From contig NC_019676.1 of assembly GCF_000316625.1 (NCBI RefSeq), positions 4,544,501 to 4,608,500 of the forward strand: a stretch of 64,000 bases of DNA, given 5' to 3'. This stretch comes from Nostoc sp. PCC 7107 (GTDB lineage Bacteria > Cyanobacteriota > Cyanobacteriia > Cyanobacteriales > Nostocaceae). The notes beneath the pieces were generated by a model, which saw only the letters and a program-made list of their open reading frames with translations, searched no databases and was not told where the DNA came from. Made by a program: the position numbers and the translations under genes. Below are positions 44,312 to 54,100 of the stretch, piece after piece (position 1 is the stretch's first letter; the number at the start of each line of letters is the position of its first letter).

Positions 44312-45472
44312 ATGAAACTTTTTCTGAAAACGCCGTTAGCATGGCGGCAATTATTAAAAGAAAGAACTCGTTTATTAATAGCAGTCGCAGGTATTACCTT
44401 TGCTGACATGTTGATATTTATTCAGATGGGATTTGAAGGGGCATTATTTGATGCGGCTATTAAACCACATCGCAGTTTACAGGCAGATTTGGTATTAATT
44501 AATCCCCAATTTCAAACCCTATTTTCCGTTAAAAGTTTTTCGAGAGATCGACTGTACCAAACATTAGGTTATGATGGTGTGAAGTCAGTGAATCCAGTTT
44601 ATATCAGCACTGGACAATGGCGCAATCCCGAAACAAGATTAGAACGTGCCATTTTAGTTTGGGGTATCGACCCGGCAAAATCTGCGTTTAATTTTCCCGA
44701 AATTCAACAAAATCTAGACCCCATAAAACAATTAAATCAAGTTCTGTTTGACCAAGCAGGTCGTCCAGAATACGGCGCGGTGGGGGATATTTTTCAAAAA
44801 ACAGGTCAGTTTGACACGGAGTTGAATAATAAAAATATCCGCGTCAAAGGCGTTTTTAGTAATGGTGCATCTTTTGCAGCGGATGGTAATGTCATCACCA
44901 GTGACTCTACTTTTTTACAAATCTTTCCTGACCGGAAACCAGACCGCATTGAGGTTGGGTTAATTACTCTCAAACCAGATGCTAATCCCTTGAAAATACA
45001 AGCGCAACTAGCTACTGGATTACCCAAAGATGTTGTAGTTTTAACCCCAGAAGAATTCGCCCAAATCGAAAAATCCTACTGGTCTAACGGTACAGGGATT
45101 GGCTTTATTTTTGGTTTAGGTGTGGGAGTCGGTTTTATTGTTGGTATCGTTATTGTTTACCAAATTCTTTATTCTGATGTTTCTGATCATTTGCCAGAAT
45201 ATGCCACATTAAAAGCGATGGGCTACACCGATCGCTATCTGTTGGTAGTCTTATTTCAAGAAGCATTATTTCTCGCTTTCTTAGGTTTTATTCCGGCATT
45301 TTTCCTTTCTATCGGACTCTATCAACTCGCATACACTGCCACTATGTTGCCCATCTTCATGAATTCGCAACGGGCAATCACGGTGTTTATTTTAACAGTC
45401 ATCATGTGTACAGGGTCTGGGGCGATCGCTATGCGTAAACTCAGTTCTGCTGATCCTGCGGATATTTTCTAA
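44312..45472 (+). CDS. devC: DevC-like ABC exporter permease
   Basis: 386 residues. It matches the DevC subfamily: opening LKTPLAWRQLLKERTRLLIAVAGITFADMLIFIQMGFEGALFDAA, a large periplasmic domain (about residues 40-260), then three more membrane segments (FIFGLGVGVGFIVGIVIVYQIL, LFQEALFLAFLGFIPAFFL, ITVFILTVIMCTGSGAIAM). This is the MacB/LolE topology with four helices. It lies 38 bases after devB and 13 bases before the ATPase gene. It acts in the inner membrane as the moving part that pushes substrate through the adaptor. Confidence 0.94.
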   Translation: MKLFLKTPLAWRQLLKERTRLLIAVAGITFADMLIFIQMGFEGALFDAAIKPHRSLQADLVLINPQFQTLFSVKSFSRDRLYQTLGYDGVKSVNPVYISTGQWRNPETRLERAILVWGIDPAKSAFNFPEIQQNLDPIKQLNQVLFDQAGRPEYGAVGDIFQKTGQFDTELNNKNIRVKGVFSNGASFAADGNVITSDSTFLQIFPDRKPDRIEVGLITLKPDANPLKIQAQLATGLPKDVVVLTPEEFAQIEKSYWSNGTGIGFIFGLGVGVGFIVGIVIVYQILYSDVSDHLPEYATLKAMGYTDRYLLVVLFQEALFLAFLGFIPAFFLSIGLYQLAYTATMLPIFMNSQRAITVFILTVIMCTGSGAIAMRKLSSADPADIF

Positions 45473-45485
45473 CCATTAAAATTTT

Positions 45486-46238
45486 ATGTTACAAGAATCT
45501 TTGCCAGTCAACTCCTTTAACTCATCTGCTAATTTAGAACCTGTAATTACCGTCCATCAATTGAATCATTACTTTGGGGAAGGCGGACTAAAAAAACAAG
45601 TTTTATTTGATATTAATTTAAAGATTAACGCAAGTGAAATTGTCATTATGACCGGCCCCTCTGGTTCGGGTAAAACTACTTTGTTGACCTTATTAGGTGG
45701 GTTACGTTCTGCTCAAGAAGGTAGTTTAAAAATTTTGGGACAGGAAATTTGTGGCGCTAGTAAAAGAAAACTAACAGTACTACGCCGTCAGATTGGCTAT
45801 ATTTTTCAGGCGCATAATTTGATGACATTTCTGACAGTAAAAGAAAATGTCCGTATGTCTTTAGAATTGCATGATGAATATCTTAATGAAAATATGGATG
45901 CCAAAGCGATCGCCATGCTGGAAACAGTTGGCTTAGGCGAACGTGTAAATTATTACCCAGAAAAACTTTCTGGCGGACAAAAACAACGAGTTGCGATCGC
46001 TCGCGCTTTAGTCAGTCATCCTAAAATTGTCTTAGCAGACGAACCCACAGCCGCCCTCGATAAGAAATCTGGACGCGATGTTGTGGAATTAATGCAGAAA
46101 CTTGCCAAAGAACAAGGCTGTACAATTTTGCTAGTTACCCATGACAACCGGATTTTAGATATTGCTGATCGCATCATTTATATGGAAGATGGAATACTCA
46201 AAAGTGATGGTGTAGATGTAGCAACCAAAATGCACTAA
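45486..46238 (+). CDS. devA: DevA-like ABC exporter ATP-binding protein
   Basis: 250 residues. Walker A TGPSGSGKTT (about 56-65), Q-loop IFQAHNL (about 103-109), signature LSGGQKQR (about 160-167), Walker B IVLADEPTAALD (about 182-193), H-loop THDNR. The long acidic loop after the Q-loop (LHDEYLNENMDAKA) is usual for this MacB/LolD-like branch. It powers the DevBC pump. It is the last gene of the operon; the MITE begins 28 bases downstream. Confidence 0.94.
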   Translation: MLQESLPVNSFNSSANLEPVITVHQLNHYFGEGGLKKQVLFDINLKINASEIVIMTGPSGSGKTTLLTLLGGLRSAQEGSLKILGQEICGASKRKLTVLRRQIGYIFQAHNLMTFLTVKENVRMSLELHDEYLNENMDAKAIAMLETVGLGERVNYYPEKLSGGQKQRVAIARALVSHPKIVLADEPTAALDKKSGRDVVELMQKLAKEQGCTILLVTHDNRILDIADRIIYMEDGILKSDGVDVATKMH

Positions 46239-46265
46239 GTCGAGGTGCAGGGTGCAGAGGGAAAA

Positions 46266-46491
46266 TATAGCGATTTCTGGTAAATTGAGGTACAAAACTA
46301 ATGTTTTTGAACGCAGAGGAGCGCAGAATCAAGCGCAAAGTTGAGGCAGCGCGATCTTGGGGGTTTCCCCCATGAGCGACTGCCGACCCAGAGAGAAGTT
46401 GCCAGGAGGGTTTCCCTCCAAGCAAACTTCGGTGGAGTTGCCTAATTTTATTAGCAATGTATTTAGTAATTCGCAGATTAAGAAATGTTAT
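46266..46491 (-). mobile_element. MITE, copy 2 (about 226 bp), opposite orientation to copy 1
   Basis: The reverse complement matches 31020-31249 along the full length, including the internal TCTCTGGGTCGGCAGTCGCT and AAACATTAGTT strings. Ends are TATAGCGATTTC and, on the other side, GAAATGTTATA. It lies between devA and an exbB remnant that starts about 10 bases beyond its right end. Confidence 0.8.
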
Positions 46492-46502
46492 AACTAATGA
46501 CT

Positions 46503-46789
46503 AATGACAATAACATTTTTGACACAATCATCGGTCTTGCACCATTATTAGGTTTGTTAGCTACAATTTTAGGGTTAATTGCATCCTTTGCTTTTTTAAA
46601 TATTGGTGATATTATGGGTTGTTACAACAACAGTTGGTCGCATCAGGATTAGTCATGGCTATTTTCACACTGTTGTTTGCAAACATCTTCCGTGGACTTT
46701 ATCAGCGCCAACTTGCACGGATTCAAGAGTATGGCGGACAGTTAGAATTACTATATCGTCGTTGTTATGAAAGAAGAGGTGACAGGTAA
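46503..46789 (+). pseudogene. exbB/tolQ-type proton-channel remnant
   Basis: Two pieces in different frames. The first encodes FDTIIGLAPLLGLLATILGL and FAFLNIGD, the classical ExbB second membrane segment region. The second, after a deletion and frame change near 46630, encodes GLVMAIFTLLFANIFRGLY and EYGGQLELLYRR, the third segment and cytoplasmic end, stopping at TAA 46787-46789. The N-terminal part is missing and its expected place is taken by the MITE. No exbD is present. It is a broken gene, not a functional short form. Confidence 0.75.
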
Positions 46790-46871
46790 CAGGTGAGAGA
46801 GTTCAAAGTCTTTTGCTGTTCAAGTTTGCTTATTTCTTGATTTCAAAAAATTAACTTTCAGACTTCAGACT

Positions 46872-47768
46872 TCAGTCGATTCTTTCTGCTATCCTGAGTT
46901 TGGCAGAACGCGATCGCGGGTTATTGGCAATTTCCAATTCTTGGGCTGTGATTGGCTTTTTCGTAATCACCCGCAACAGTGGAGAATTGCGTAAACTATG
47001 TTTAACTATGCGGTCTTCTAAACTATGAAAACTGATAACAGCAATTCTCCCACCCGGAACCAGGGCGTTTGGTGCTTTTTCTAAAAAAGTTTCTAAAGAC
47101 TTTAACTCATCATTGACGACAATTCGCAAGGCTTGAAAAGCGCGGGTTGCTGGGTGAATTCTACCATAACGGTATTTGGGGGGAACAGCAGATGCGATCG
47201 CTTCGGCTAACTGTGTCGTTGTAGAAAAAGGACGGCGTTCGACAATGCGTCTAGCAATACGTCGGGATAGTCGTTCTTCACCGTATTTAAAGAAAATATC
47301 CGCAAGTTCCCGTTCATCCCAGTCATTAATCACATCAGCCGCATTGAGTAAACCTTGCTTATCCATCCGCATATCTAAACTTGCAGTATGGCGAAAGCTA
47401 AAACCTCGTTCTGGAGTATCTAACTGATAAGAACTCACTCCTAAATCGGCGAGAATACCGTTAAAAGTTGCTGTGGGAAAGGGATAAGACGCAAAGTTAC
47501 TTTTAATAAATTTTACACGTTCACCAAACTCAGCTAATTCTTTCCTCGCTGCGGCTAAAGCATCCTCATCTTGGTCAATAGCAGTTAACTGTATGTCCAG
47601 CGCAGTTTGCAAAATCAAGCGACTGTGACCACCACCGCCTACAGTTGTATCCAGATAATAACCTCCCGCAGACACCCCTAAACCTGTAATTACTTCTTGC
47701 GGTAACACAGGTAAATGAGAAAATATCTGTTCGTCGATAATCAGCGATGGGGAAAAATCAGAATTCAT
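46872..47768 (-). CDS. rsmH: 16S rRNA (cytosine-1402 N4) methyltransferase
   Basis: 298 residues. [13 protein letters not shown] and [13 protein letters not shown] (SAM motif I, about residues 38-50) open the fold, with FKSN-type NPF variant [30 protein letters not shown] as the family hallmark. The C-terminal [22 protein letters not shown] completes it. RsmH methylates C1402 in the ribosomal P site. In many bacteria it heads the cell-division cluster, but here no mra/fts genes follow, which is usual in cyanobacteria. Confidence 0.96.
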   Translation of the reverse strand: MNSDFSPSLIIDEQIFSHLPVLPQEVITGLGVSAGGYYLDTTVGGGGHSRLILQTALDIQLTAIDQDEDALAAARKELAEFGERVKFIKSNFASYPFPTATFNGILADLGVSSYQLDTPERGFSFRHTASLDMRMDKQGLLNAADVINDWDERELADIFFKYGEERLSRRIARRIVERRPFSTTTQLAEAIASAVPPKYRYGRIHPATRAFQALRIVVNDELKSLETFLEKAPNALVPGGRIAVISFHSLEDRIVKHSLRNSPLLRVITKKPITAQELEIANNPRSRSAKLRIAERID

Positions 47769-47967
47769 TAGAATTAGAGAAAAAATCTGTAGTAGTTCTA
47801 AATAATTTGTGAAACTTTTCTTAGCGCCCTCTGCGCCCTTTGCGGTTCGTTAAAAATATTTTCACAAATAAAATAGAATTTCCCTACAATAGTACCACAC
47901 AGATTTATTATCTATTTTAATCTGGATAGAAATTTACTTCACGCAGAGGTATAAATAATCATAGTGA

Positions 47968-49878
47968 TCATTTTTTGATTTTCTGTTGGTAAATTGCTGC
48001 GTCTGGTATTTGTTTGAATGTCTTCTCAAAATTGAGATTATTGTTCAAAATAAAGCAAAATACTCCCCCAGGTAATTCAATTTCTTTTAACAGAGCGTCC
48101 ACAAGTTGGGCGTTATCAACATCATGATTATTTTCCCAAAAGCTGAATTTTCGCATAACAGCCAAAACATAAAGCGGTTTTTCTGGGAAATATTGCACAA
48201 CTTTTTGAACTAAGTAAGCAGTTGTGATATGTGGGTAACGAGATAACTGCTGATGCAGTTTATTTATCTCTGCATTGGACAGATTATGAGATTTAAAATT
48301 ATCACTCGCTTTTAGACTAGAACGTTCTTCTTGACCGCGCATTACCAAATCATAATGCTTTTCGGCACGCTCTTGATATAATTCGGCTCTATCATTTTGC
48401 CCATGTTTTTTCAGGAAAGAAAAAATTATCTGATAACCGTCAATTCCTATGTCTATATCTTGAGCGATCGCTCTTTCAATATATTCAATTCCGCTGGCAT
48501 CTTCTTGTTTTAATAAGATTTGTCCTAATAAATAATTAGCTGAAGCATGATTACTATCTAAATTAATAACTTCTTGGAGTAATGGCACTACAGCTTCTTC
48601 ACCCTCCAACTCAAATGTGAGCAATGCTCTTGTAGTCGCTTCTCCTAATGATAATTGCTGTCTCTCGGCTTTAGCATTCAACTTATCTAATATGGCTAAT
48701 GATTGTTGAACTTCAGCATATTTTTGTCGCCAAGGAGTTGCTATTTTTTCGTACCAAGTGTGACTAAACTCATCTCTAAATTTTTCTAAGGAAGTACCTA
48801 AATATTCTTGAGCCGCACTGAGTCTGATTGGTGCAGATACAGATAATTCTTCCTGAACACCGGGAGTAAATCCTAAAGCTTTTAATCTATCTGTTAAGCA
48901 AGGATGAGTATCGGCATTATCAGTTTTTTCAGCCAATGCTTGAGCTAAATAAATACTCGCCTCTTTCAGAGGTATCCCCTGATTTAAAGCTGTTTGCATG
49001 GCTGTATAACTTGTTTTTGGTGGTTCAACCTCTGTCTGTACTTGCTGATAAATATCAGACCAAAAGTAATTTTCTAAGAATCTAGCTTTTACCTTGACAT
49101 TCATCAGGGTTTTAGCAGAATTTTCTACTCCTGCTATCTCAACAGCACATCTATCAGCTTCATATTCATTCAAGCGTGCTAACACAAAAGAATAGGCATA
49201 AAAAAATGGAATGTACCACTCTAAAAATCGGTTAAAAATAAACCATGATGATTCATTACCACCTTTTCCTAGTCCTTCTTCAATACGATACCAAGTTATA
49301 CGTTGACGATAAATCCAAGCACTAAAACGACTGTGATTTCCCGAAATATGTCCCATTTCATGAGCCAGAACAGCCCGAAATTGTTCAGGCGGTAATGCTA
49401 ACATCAGCGGTAAACCCACAATCAGATAATTTTGATACCAGCCAAATAAACCTAAGCGTGGTCTTTGGACAACGCTGGCGTTAAAATCTGTTGTCAGTAA
49501 GATGTGATGAAACTTTGGAGCCTGGAGTTTTGATGAGATATCGTCAACTAGGCAAAATAGGCTAGGTACATCTTTGCGCCGCAATATTAACCCTGTGGGT
49601 GGGGGAAATGATACCCAAAGCGATCGCACCAGTATAATAGCGATCGCTAGTAAAAAAATCACAGCTTTTAGCGCTGAAGTATGAAATGATTTAGCATTGA
49701 GCATCAACCAGACAATACCCACCAGTAATGCCACTGTTACAGCTATAATCAGTAATATATAGGCGTAGCCCAACACAGCCAAAAATGCAACGTGCAATCT
49801 ATAAATCGGCGGCTGTTGACTAGCAAAAGCTTCTAATCTCTGAATCAACCTATCAAAACGTTGTTGATCGAAAGCCAT
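47968..49878 (-). CDS. M48-family membrane metalloprotease with TPR-like C-terminal half
   Basis: 636 residues. Two N-terminal membrane helices (YAYILLIIAVTVALLVGIVWLML and AVIFLLAIAIILVRSLWV) precede the zinc site: H173-E174-x2-H177 in AVLAHEMGHISGNH, with the third ligand Glu in LNEYEADRCAVEI. After about residue 350 comes a helical tail with TPR-like repeats (EEAVVPLLQEVINLDSNHASANYLLGQILLKQEDASGIEYIERAI). Relatives (HtpX, BepA) degrade or refold envelope proteins. The catalytic residues are intact. No partner gene is adjacent. Confidence 0.88.
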   Translation of the reverse strand: MAFDQQRFDRLIQRLEAFASQQPPIYRLHVAFLAVLGYAYILLIIAVTVALLVGIVWLMLNAKSFHTSALKAVIFLLAIAIILVRSLWVSFPPPTGLILRRKDVPSLFCLVDDISSKLQAPKFHHILLTTDFNASVVQRPRLGLFGWYQNYLIVGLPLMLALPPEQFRAVLAHEMGHISGNHSRFSAWIYRQRITWYRIEEGLGKGGNESSWFIFNRFLEWYIPFFYAYSFVLARLNEYEADRCAVEIAGVENSAKTLMNVKVKARFLENYFWSDIYQQVQTEVEPPKTSYTAMQTALNQGIPLKEASIYLAQALAEKTDNADTHPCLTDRLKALGFTPGVQEELSVSAPIRLSAAQEYLGTSLEKFRDEFSHTWYEKIATPWRQKYAEVQQSLAILDKLNAKAERQQLSLGEATTRALLTFELEGEEAVVPLLQEVINLDSNHASANYLLGQILLKQEDASGIEYIERAIAQDIDIGIDGYQIIFSFLKKHGQNDRAELYQERAEKHYDLVMRGQEERSSLKASDNFKSHNLSNAEINKLHQQLSRYPHITTAYLVQKVVQYFPEKPLYVLAVMRKFSFWENNHDVDNAQLVDALLKEIELPGGVFCFILNNNLNFEKTFKQIPDAAIYQQKIKK

Positions 49879-50103
49879 ATATGTATACTAGCTTGTTCAA
49901 TTTGCAATATAACTGAGATAATATCTGCTTGACTTACGTAAAAATGCAGAAGTCTGAAGTCATTTATTTCTTATTTCATTCTAAGTAAAGATATAATCCT
50001 CCTCAACGATATATTTGCCTGAATTTAGTTCAAATTTTTTAGGACAGGTATTGCCCCCGTCCTAAATGTTGACTAATCCAAAGTTAAATTGTGTAAAGCA
50101 TTC

Positions 50104-50799
50104 TTAGTTAGAGCTAGGAATGTAAGGTCTGTGAGGTTTTTTAGATTGATTAGAAACATCAGAAGCAGAACGACTAGAAGCAGAAGTACTAGCTGCTGAA
50201 GACACCTCTGCTTCGGGAGAACCAGGAGAAGCAAGGGTTAAGAAATCGATAAGTGTCAGCACACGACGACTAATTTTCCAGTTGCCATTTTTCTTGATAA
50301 CTGTATCCACGTAGGTACCATTAGCAACATCAATACTTGTATCTGAAAGCTTATGAGTTGCATGAAGGTAAGAAGACATAGTTGCTGTATTATTTTGGAC
50401 TTGGATATTGAACGTACCCAGTAAATGTTGAGTAGCTGTATATCCATTACCTTGAAATACTGAATAGACAAAATCAGCCCAAGCACTTGTACCATACTGT
50501 GTAACACTAGCGCCATTGGGAAAAATAGCAGTTATCTCAGCATCTGGAGTAAAACAATTTTGGTAGATGTTTTTTCCTTCTTGAAGATTTCCGCGACCAA
50601 TAGCATCAGTTCCTAATGCGTAACAAACTGCCAAGTCTTGAATGTCAGATTCTGTATTCGGTTGTGATGCACTTGCCGCATCAAACTTACTTCCCACTAG
50701 CAGAACCATCACACCAGCCAGTAAAATCAAGCTTAACCGCTTTACAAGTAATGAAAATAGATTTGAAGCTACTTGCTTAATTTCTCTGCTCTTTTTCAT
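50104..50799 (-). CDS. Secreted SnoaL/NTF2-like protein
   Basis: 231 residues. A basic N-terminus then a hydrophobic stretch (LILLAGVMVLLVGS) forms a signal peptide or anchor, with a possible cleavage after ASAS near residue 46. The middle (about 50-190) reads like a SnoaL-type cone fold: DLAVCYALGTDAIGRGNLQEGKNIYQNCFTPDAEI, ATQHLLGTFNIQVQNNTATMSSYLHATH, TYVDTVIKKNGNWKISRRVL. The C-terminal Ser/Ala-rich tail (SSAASTSASSRSASD) is low-complexity. SnoaL-like folds serve as isomerases, dehydratases or binding proteins; no specific role can be given. Confidence 0.75.
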   Translation of the reverse strand: MKKSREIKQVASNLFSLLVKRLSLILLAGVMVLLVGSKFDAASASQPNTESDIQDLAVCYALGTDAIGRGNLQEGKNIYQNCFTPDAEITAIFPNGASVTQYGTSAWADFVYSVFQGNGYTATQHLLGTFNIQVQNNTATMSSYLHATHKLSDTSIDVANGTYVDTVIKKNGNWKISRRVLTLIDFLTLASPGSPEAEVSSAASTSASSRSASDVSNQSKKPHRPYIPSSN

Positions 50800-51119
50800 G
50801 GAATTAACTGTTGATACCTAAGTTTATTTTGGGAGTTTTGCTATGATTTATTAATGCAAACATGAGCTTGTTTAACTAATTGAAATTACAACTAGCTAAA
50901 ATTTATTTATTTCACCAGTGAAAACTTATCCCTCAAGATGTGTTTATTAACTTGTGGGCATATAAATATTCATAACAGTTTATATATAAGATGTAACTGA
51001 GGATTCTAACTAATTTATGATGATAAAAATAGTTTAAAATATATTTTTTATCATTAAAGATTTGTCAGTATAACCACTTCTGATCGATAAAAAATTCATG
51101 AATCAAATATAAAAAAATA
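50800..51119. other. AT-rich intergenic region
   Basis: Upstream region of the SnoaL-like gene (minus strand) and 3' region of the giant kinase. Strongly AT-rich, with no gene or repeat that I can support. Confidence 0.4.
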
Positions 51120-51147
51120 ATACCCGTTCTTTAAAAAAAACGGGTAT
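51120..51147 (-). terminator. Terminator of the giant kinase gene
   Basis: ATACCCGTT/AACGGGTAT 9-bp stem, followed on the minus strand by a T-rich run (TATTTTTTTATA). Confidence 0.8.
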
Positions 51148-51177
51148 CTGAATTGAAGTGCTATTTCTAATTGAGAA

Positions 51178-54100
51178 TTAACTAGAAATAGGAATAGAAA
51201 TTATAAATTCTGTACCCACTCCTAAAACAGATTCACAATTTAAAGTACCACCATGATTATCGACAATGATTTGCCGACTTATAGACAGACCTAATCCTGT
51301 TCCTTTACCGACAGTTTTAGTAGTAAATAAATGGTCGAAAATACATACTTCTACTTCTTCTGGCATACCTTGTGCATTATCTTTAATTTTAATTACTACA
51401 TGTTTCCGAAGATTATCAACCTCTGTTTTAATAGTAATTATGTTAGTAATGTCTGCTGAATTATTAGTCACTTTCTGGACAGAATAAGCTTCTTCTAAAG
51501 CATCAATGGCATTAGCCAAGATATTCATAAAGACTTGATTAAGCTGTCCAAGATAACATTCTACTGAGGGAATATTGCCATATTCTTTAATAACTTTAAC
51601 ACCAGGATGGTCATAGTTGGCCTTTAAGCGATGTTGTAAAATCATCAAGGTACTATCAATACCATCATGGATATTCGCTGATACTTTAGATTTAGTATCG
51701 GCGCGTGAAAAGGTACGCAGTGAAGTACTGATTTCCCTAATCCGTTTTGTACCTGTTGTCATCCCATCAATCATTTTGGGTAATTCATCCAACAGGATAT
51801 CTATATCTATTTCCTCCGCTTTATCTGCAATTTCATCTCCAGGGCTAGGAAAGGTTGCCTGATAAAGTTGCAGGTAGTCAATTAAATCATGAACAGCATC
51901 TTTGGCTAAGTCAAGGTTGCCAGAAATAAAGCTCAATGGATTATTAATTTCGTGTGCTACTCCGGCAACTAAATTACCTAAAGATGACATCTTTTCACTT
52001 TGGATAATTTGTAATTGTGCCGCCTGTAGGTCTTGTAAAGAGTGTGATAATTGTCGGGATTTATCTTGTTCGTTGGCATATAAGCGAGCATTTTCAATAG
52101 CAATAGCCATTTGAGAAATCAAGACTTTTAATACTTGCACTCTTTCGGGAATAAATGCTCCAGTTGACAGTTTATTTTCTAAATAAATAATCCCAGTGAG
52201 TTTTGATTGATAGATAATTGGTAAACAAAGTAATGATTTTGATTTCGATGCTTGGATGTACTTATCGAAGTTAAAAGGTTCAGTAGCGATCGCATCATTT
52301 AAGATAAGATTTTCCTGAGTGCGGAAAACATAATTAATCACAGATACAGGTAAATCTTGATAACTCTCAATAGGCATTGAATGTAAAACTATGGCTATAT
52401 CATCTACAGCATTACCCGCAGCTTCGATATATAGCTGATTTTCTTTTACTAGGAGTAATACGGCTTTTTGGGCAGCAGCATTTTCTAATAAAATTTTGAT
52501 TAACTTACCCAACAAATTTTCTAAAACAATTTCATTGGTGATTGCTTGAGAAACTTTAACAAAGGTATTTAAATCCAAGAAATCACTCAAACTACTACTG
52601 GTAGTAGTGGTAGTTGTCATGTGAGTGACATCTGGTTTGAGGATAAAAGTTTCGGTAGTTGTAGTTTGTTTGACGAGAAAAGGATATTTTACTTCTAAGT
52701 GTTTAACTTTAGCGATCGCACCCCAACGAATACAGGCATAATAAGCTTTAGTGATATAAGCTTGCTGGATTAATTCTTTCCCGAAAGACTGATAAAATTC
52801 TCCTGCTAACTGGTATGCTAAAACTTCATCCAAGAGATAACCATTTGCTTGTGATGTTTGAATTGCAAGCTCATAGTAATCCATCGCTTCTAAGTGGCGC
52901 TGCAAAACTCTAGATATTTCTGCCTCAACCAAATAAAATTTATGCAGGTGATTCATGGGTGCATGAGTTGCCCAGAGTTCCATTTTCTGCTGATTACTTC
53001 GGACTTTTTCTAAAATTTCTGACTGCGTTGATTCTGAAGCTGTCTGATAATTTGCCAGTTGTGCTAAAGAATCATAAAAATAAAATAAGGGAACTACAAA
53101 TAACCCTGTAACACCACCCAAAGATTTTTCCGCCATTGCTGCATATTCTACAGCTTGCTGATATTCCCCAAATATATAAGCCAGCATCAGCTTATTAATA
53201 AACAGGTGATTCATGGTGTACAAGTCATTCACCTGCTGATGCACTGGTAACATCACTCGTTCATCGTAAGCTTCACCCATTAAACAGCAAACATTCTCTG
53301 GACTGCCTTTCAAATTTAATACTGTTTGCAAATATATTGAATTCCAAGTAAAGGCGACTTGTTGCTGAATTTTTTTCAGTGATTCACAATAAGCAGCCAG
53401 TTCTTTTTCTAAAATCCAGAGTTCTTTACCCAACCAAAATGAATGATAAGGATAGATATATCCACAATAACCGGCATATTCTAAATCCCCTGTTTCTAAA
53501 CCACTAGCATATCCTTGTTTAGCTGTGATAAATGTCTCTTGAATATGGTCTTGCCAGTGCATCACATGGGCGCTAACAACTGTGAGAATTTTCGCTTTTA
53601 ATTCTGAAGAATTAAATTGCGAGACTAAATTTAATGCCAGTTTACCAAATCCATAGCCAACATCAATTTTTCCTTGGACTCCGCAAAGCAGTAATCCATA
53701 TAAACTGTAACCGTATGCAGAAACAGATGTATTGCCATATTTTAAAGATAAAATTACCATTTCATAGGCAATCAGAGGCATTAACTCAGGCGCAGTTTGG
53801 AAAGCAGCGGGGAGAACACCCATGAGGATTCTCATGGCTGCTATTTTTTGCGGATCGGTCATTAATGGTAAGTTAATTAAATCTGCGATCGCTCTGCCTT
53901 GTAAATTAGCTGTAATCTCCTCTATCCTTTGTTCATACTCAACCGCTGTTGGTTTATCGGGAATTTTAATTCCCAGTAGTTGCAGTACTGATAATGCTGT
54001 CTGAATGGCTCTTAATTGTTGACGTTGGATAATCGAGGCAATAATTTGTACTTCATAGACTTTCACTTTCTCTAGTAAAGTTTGCGCCTCTAGCAGCACT

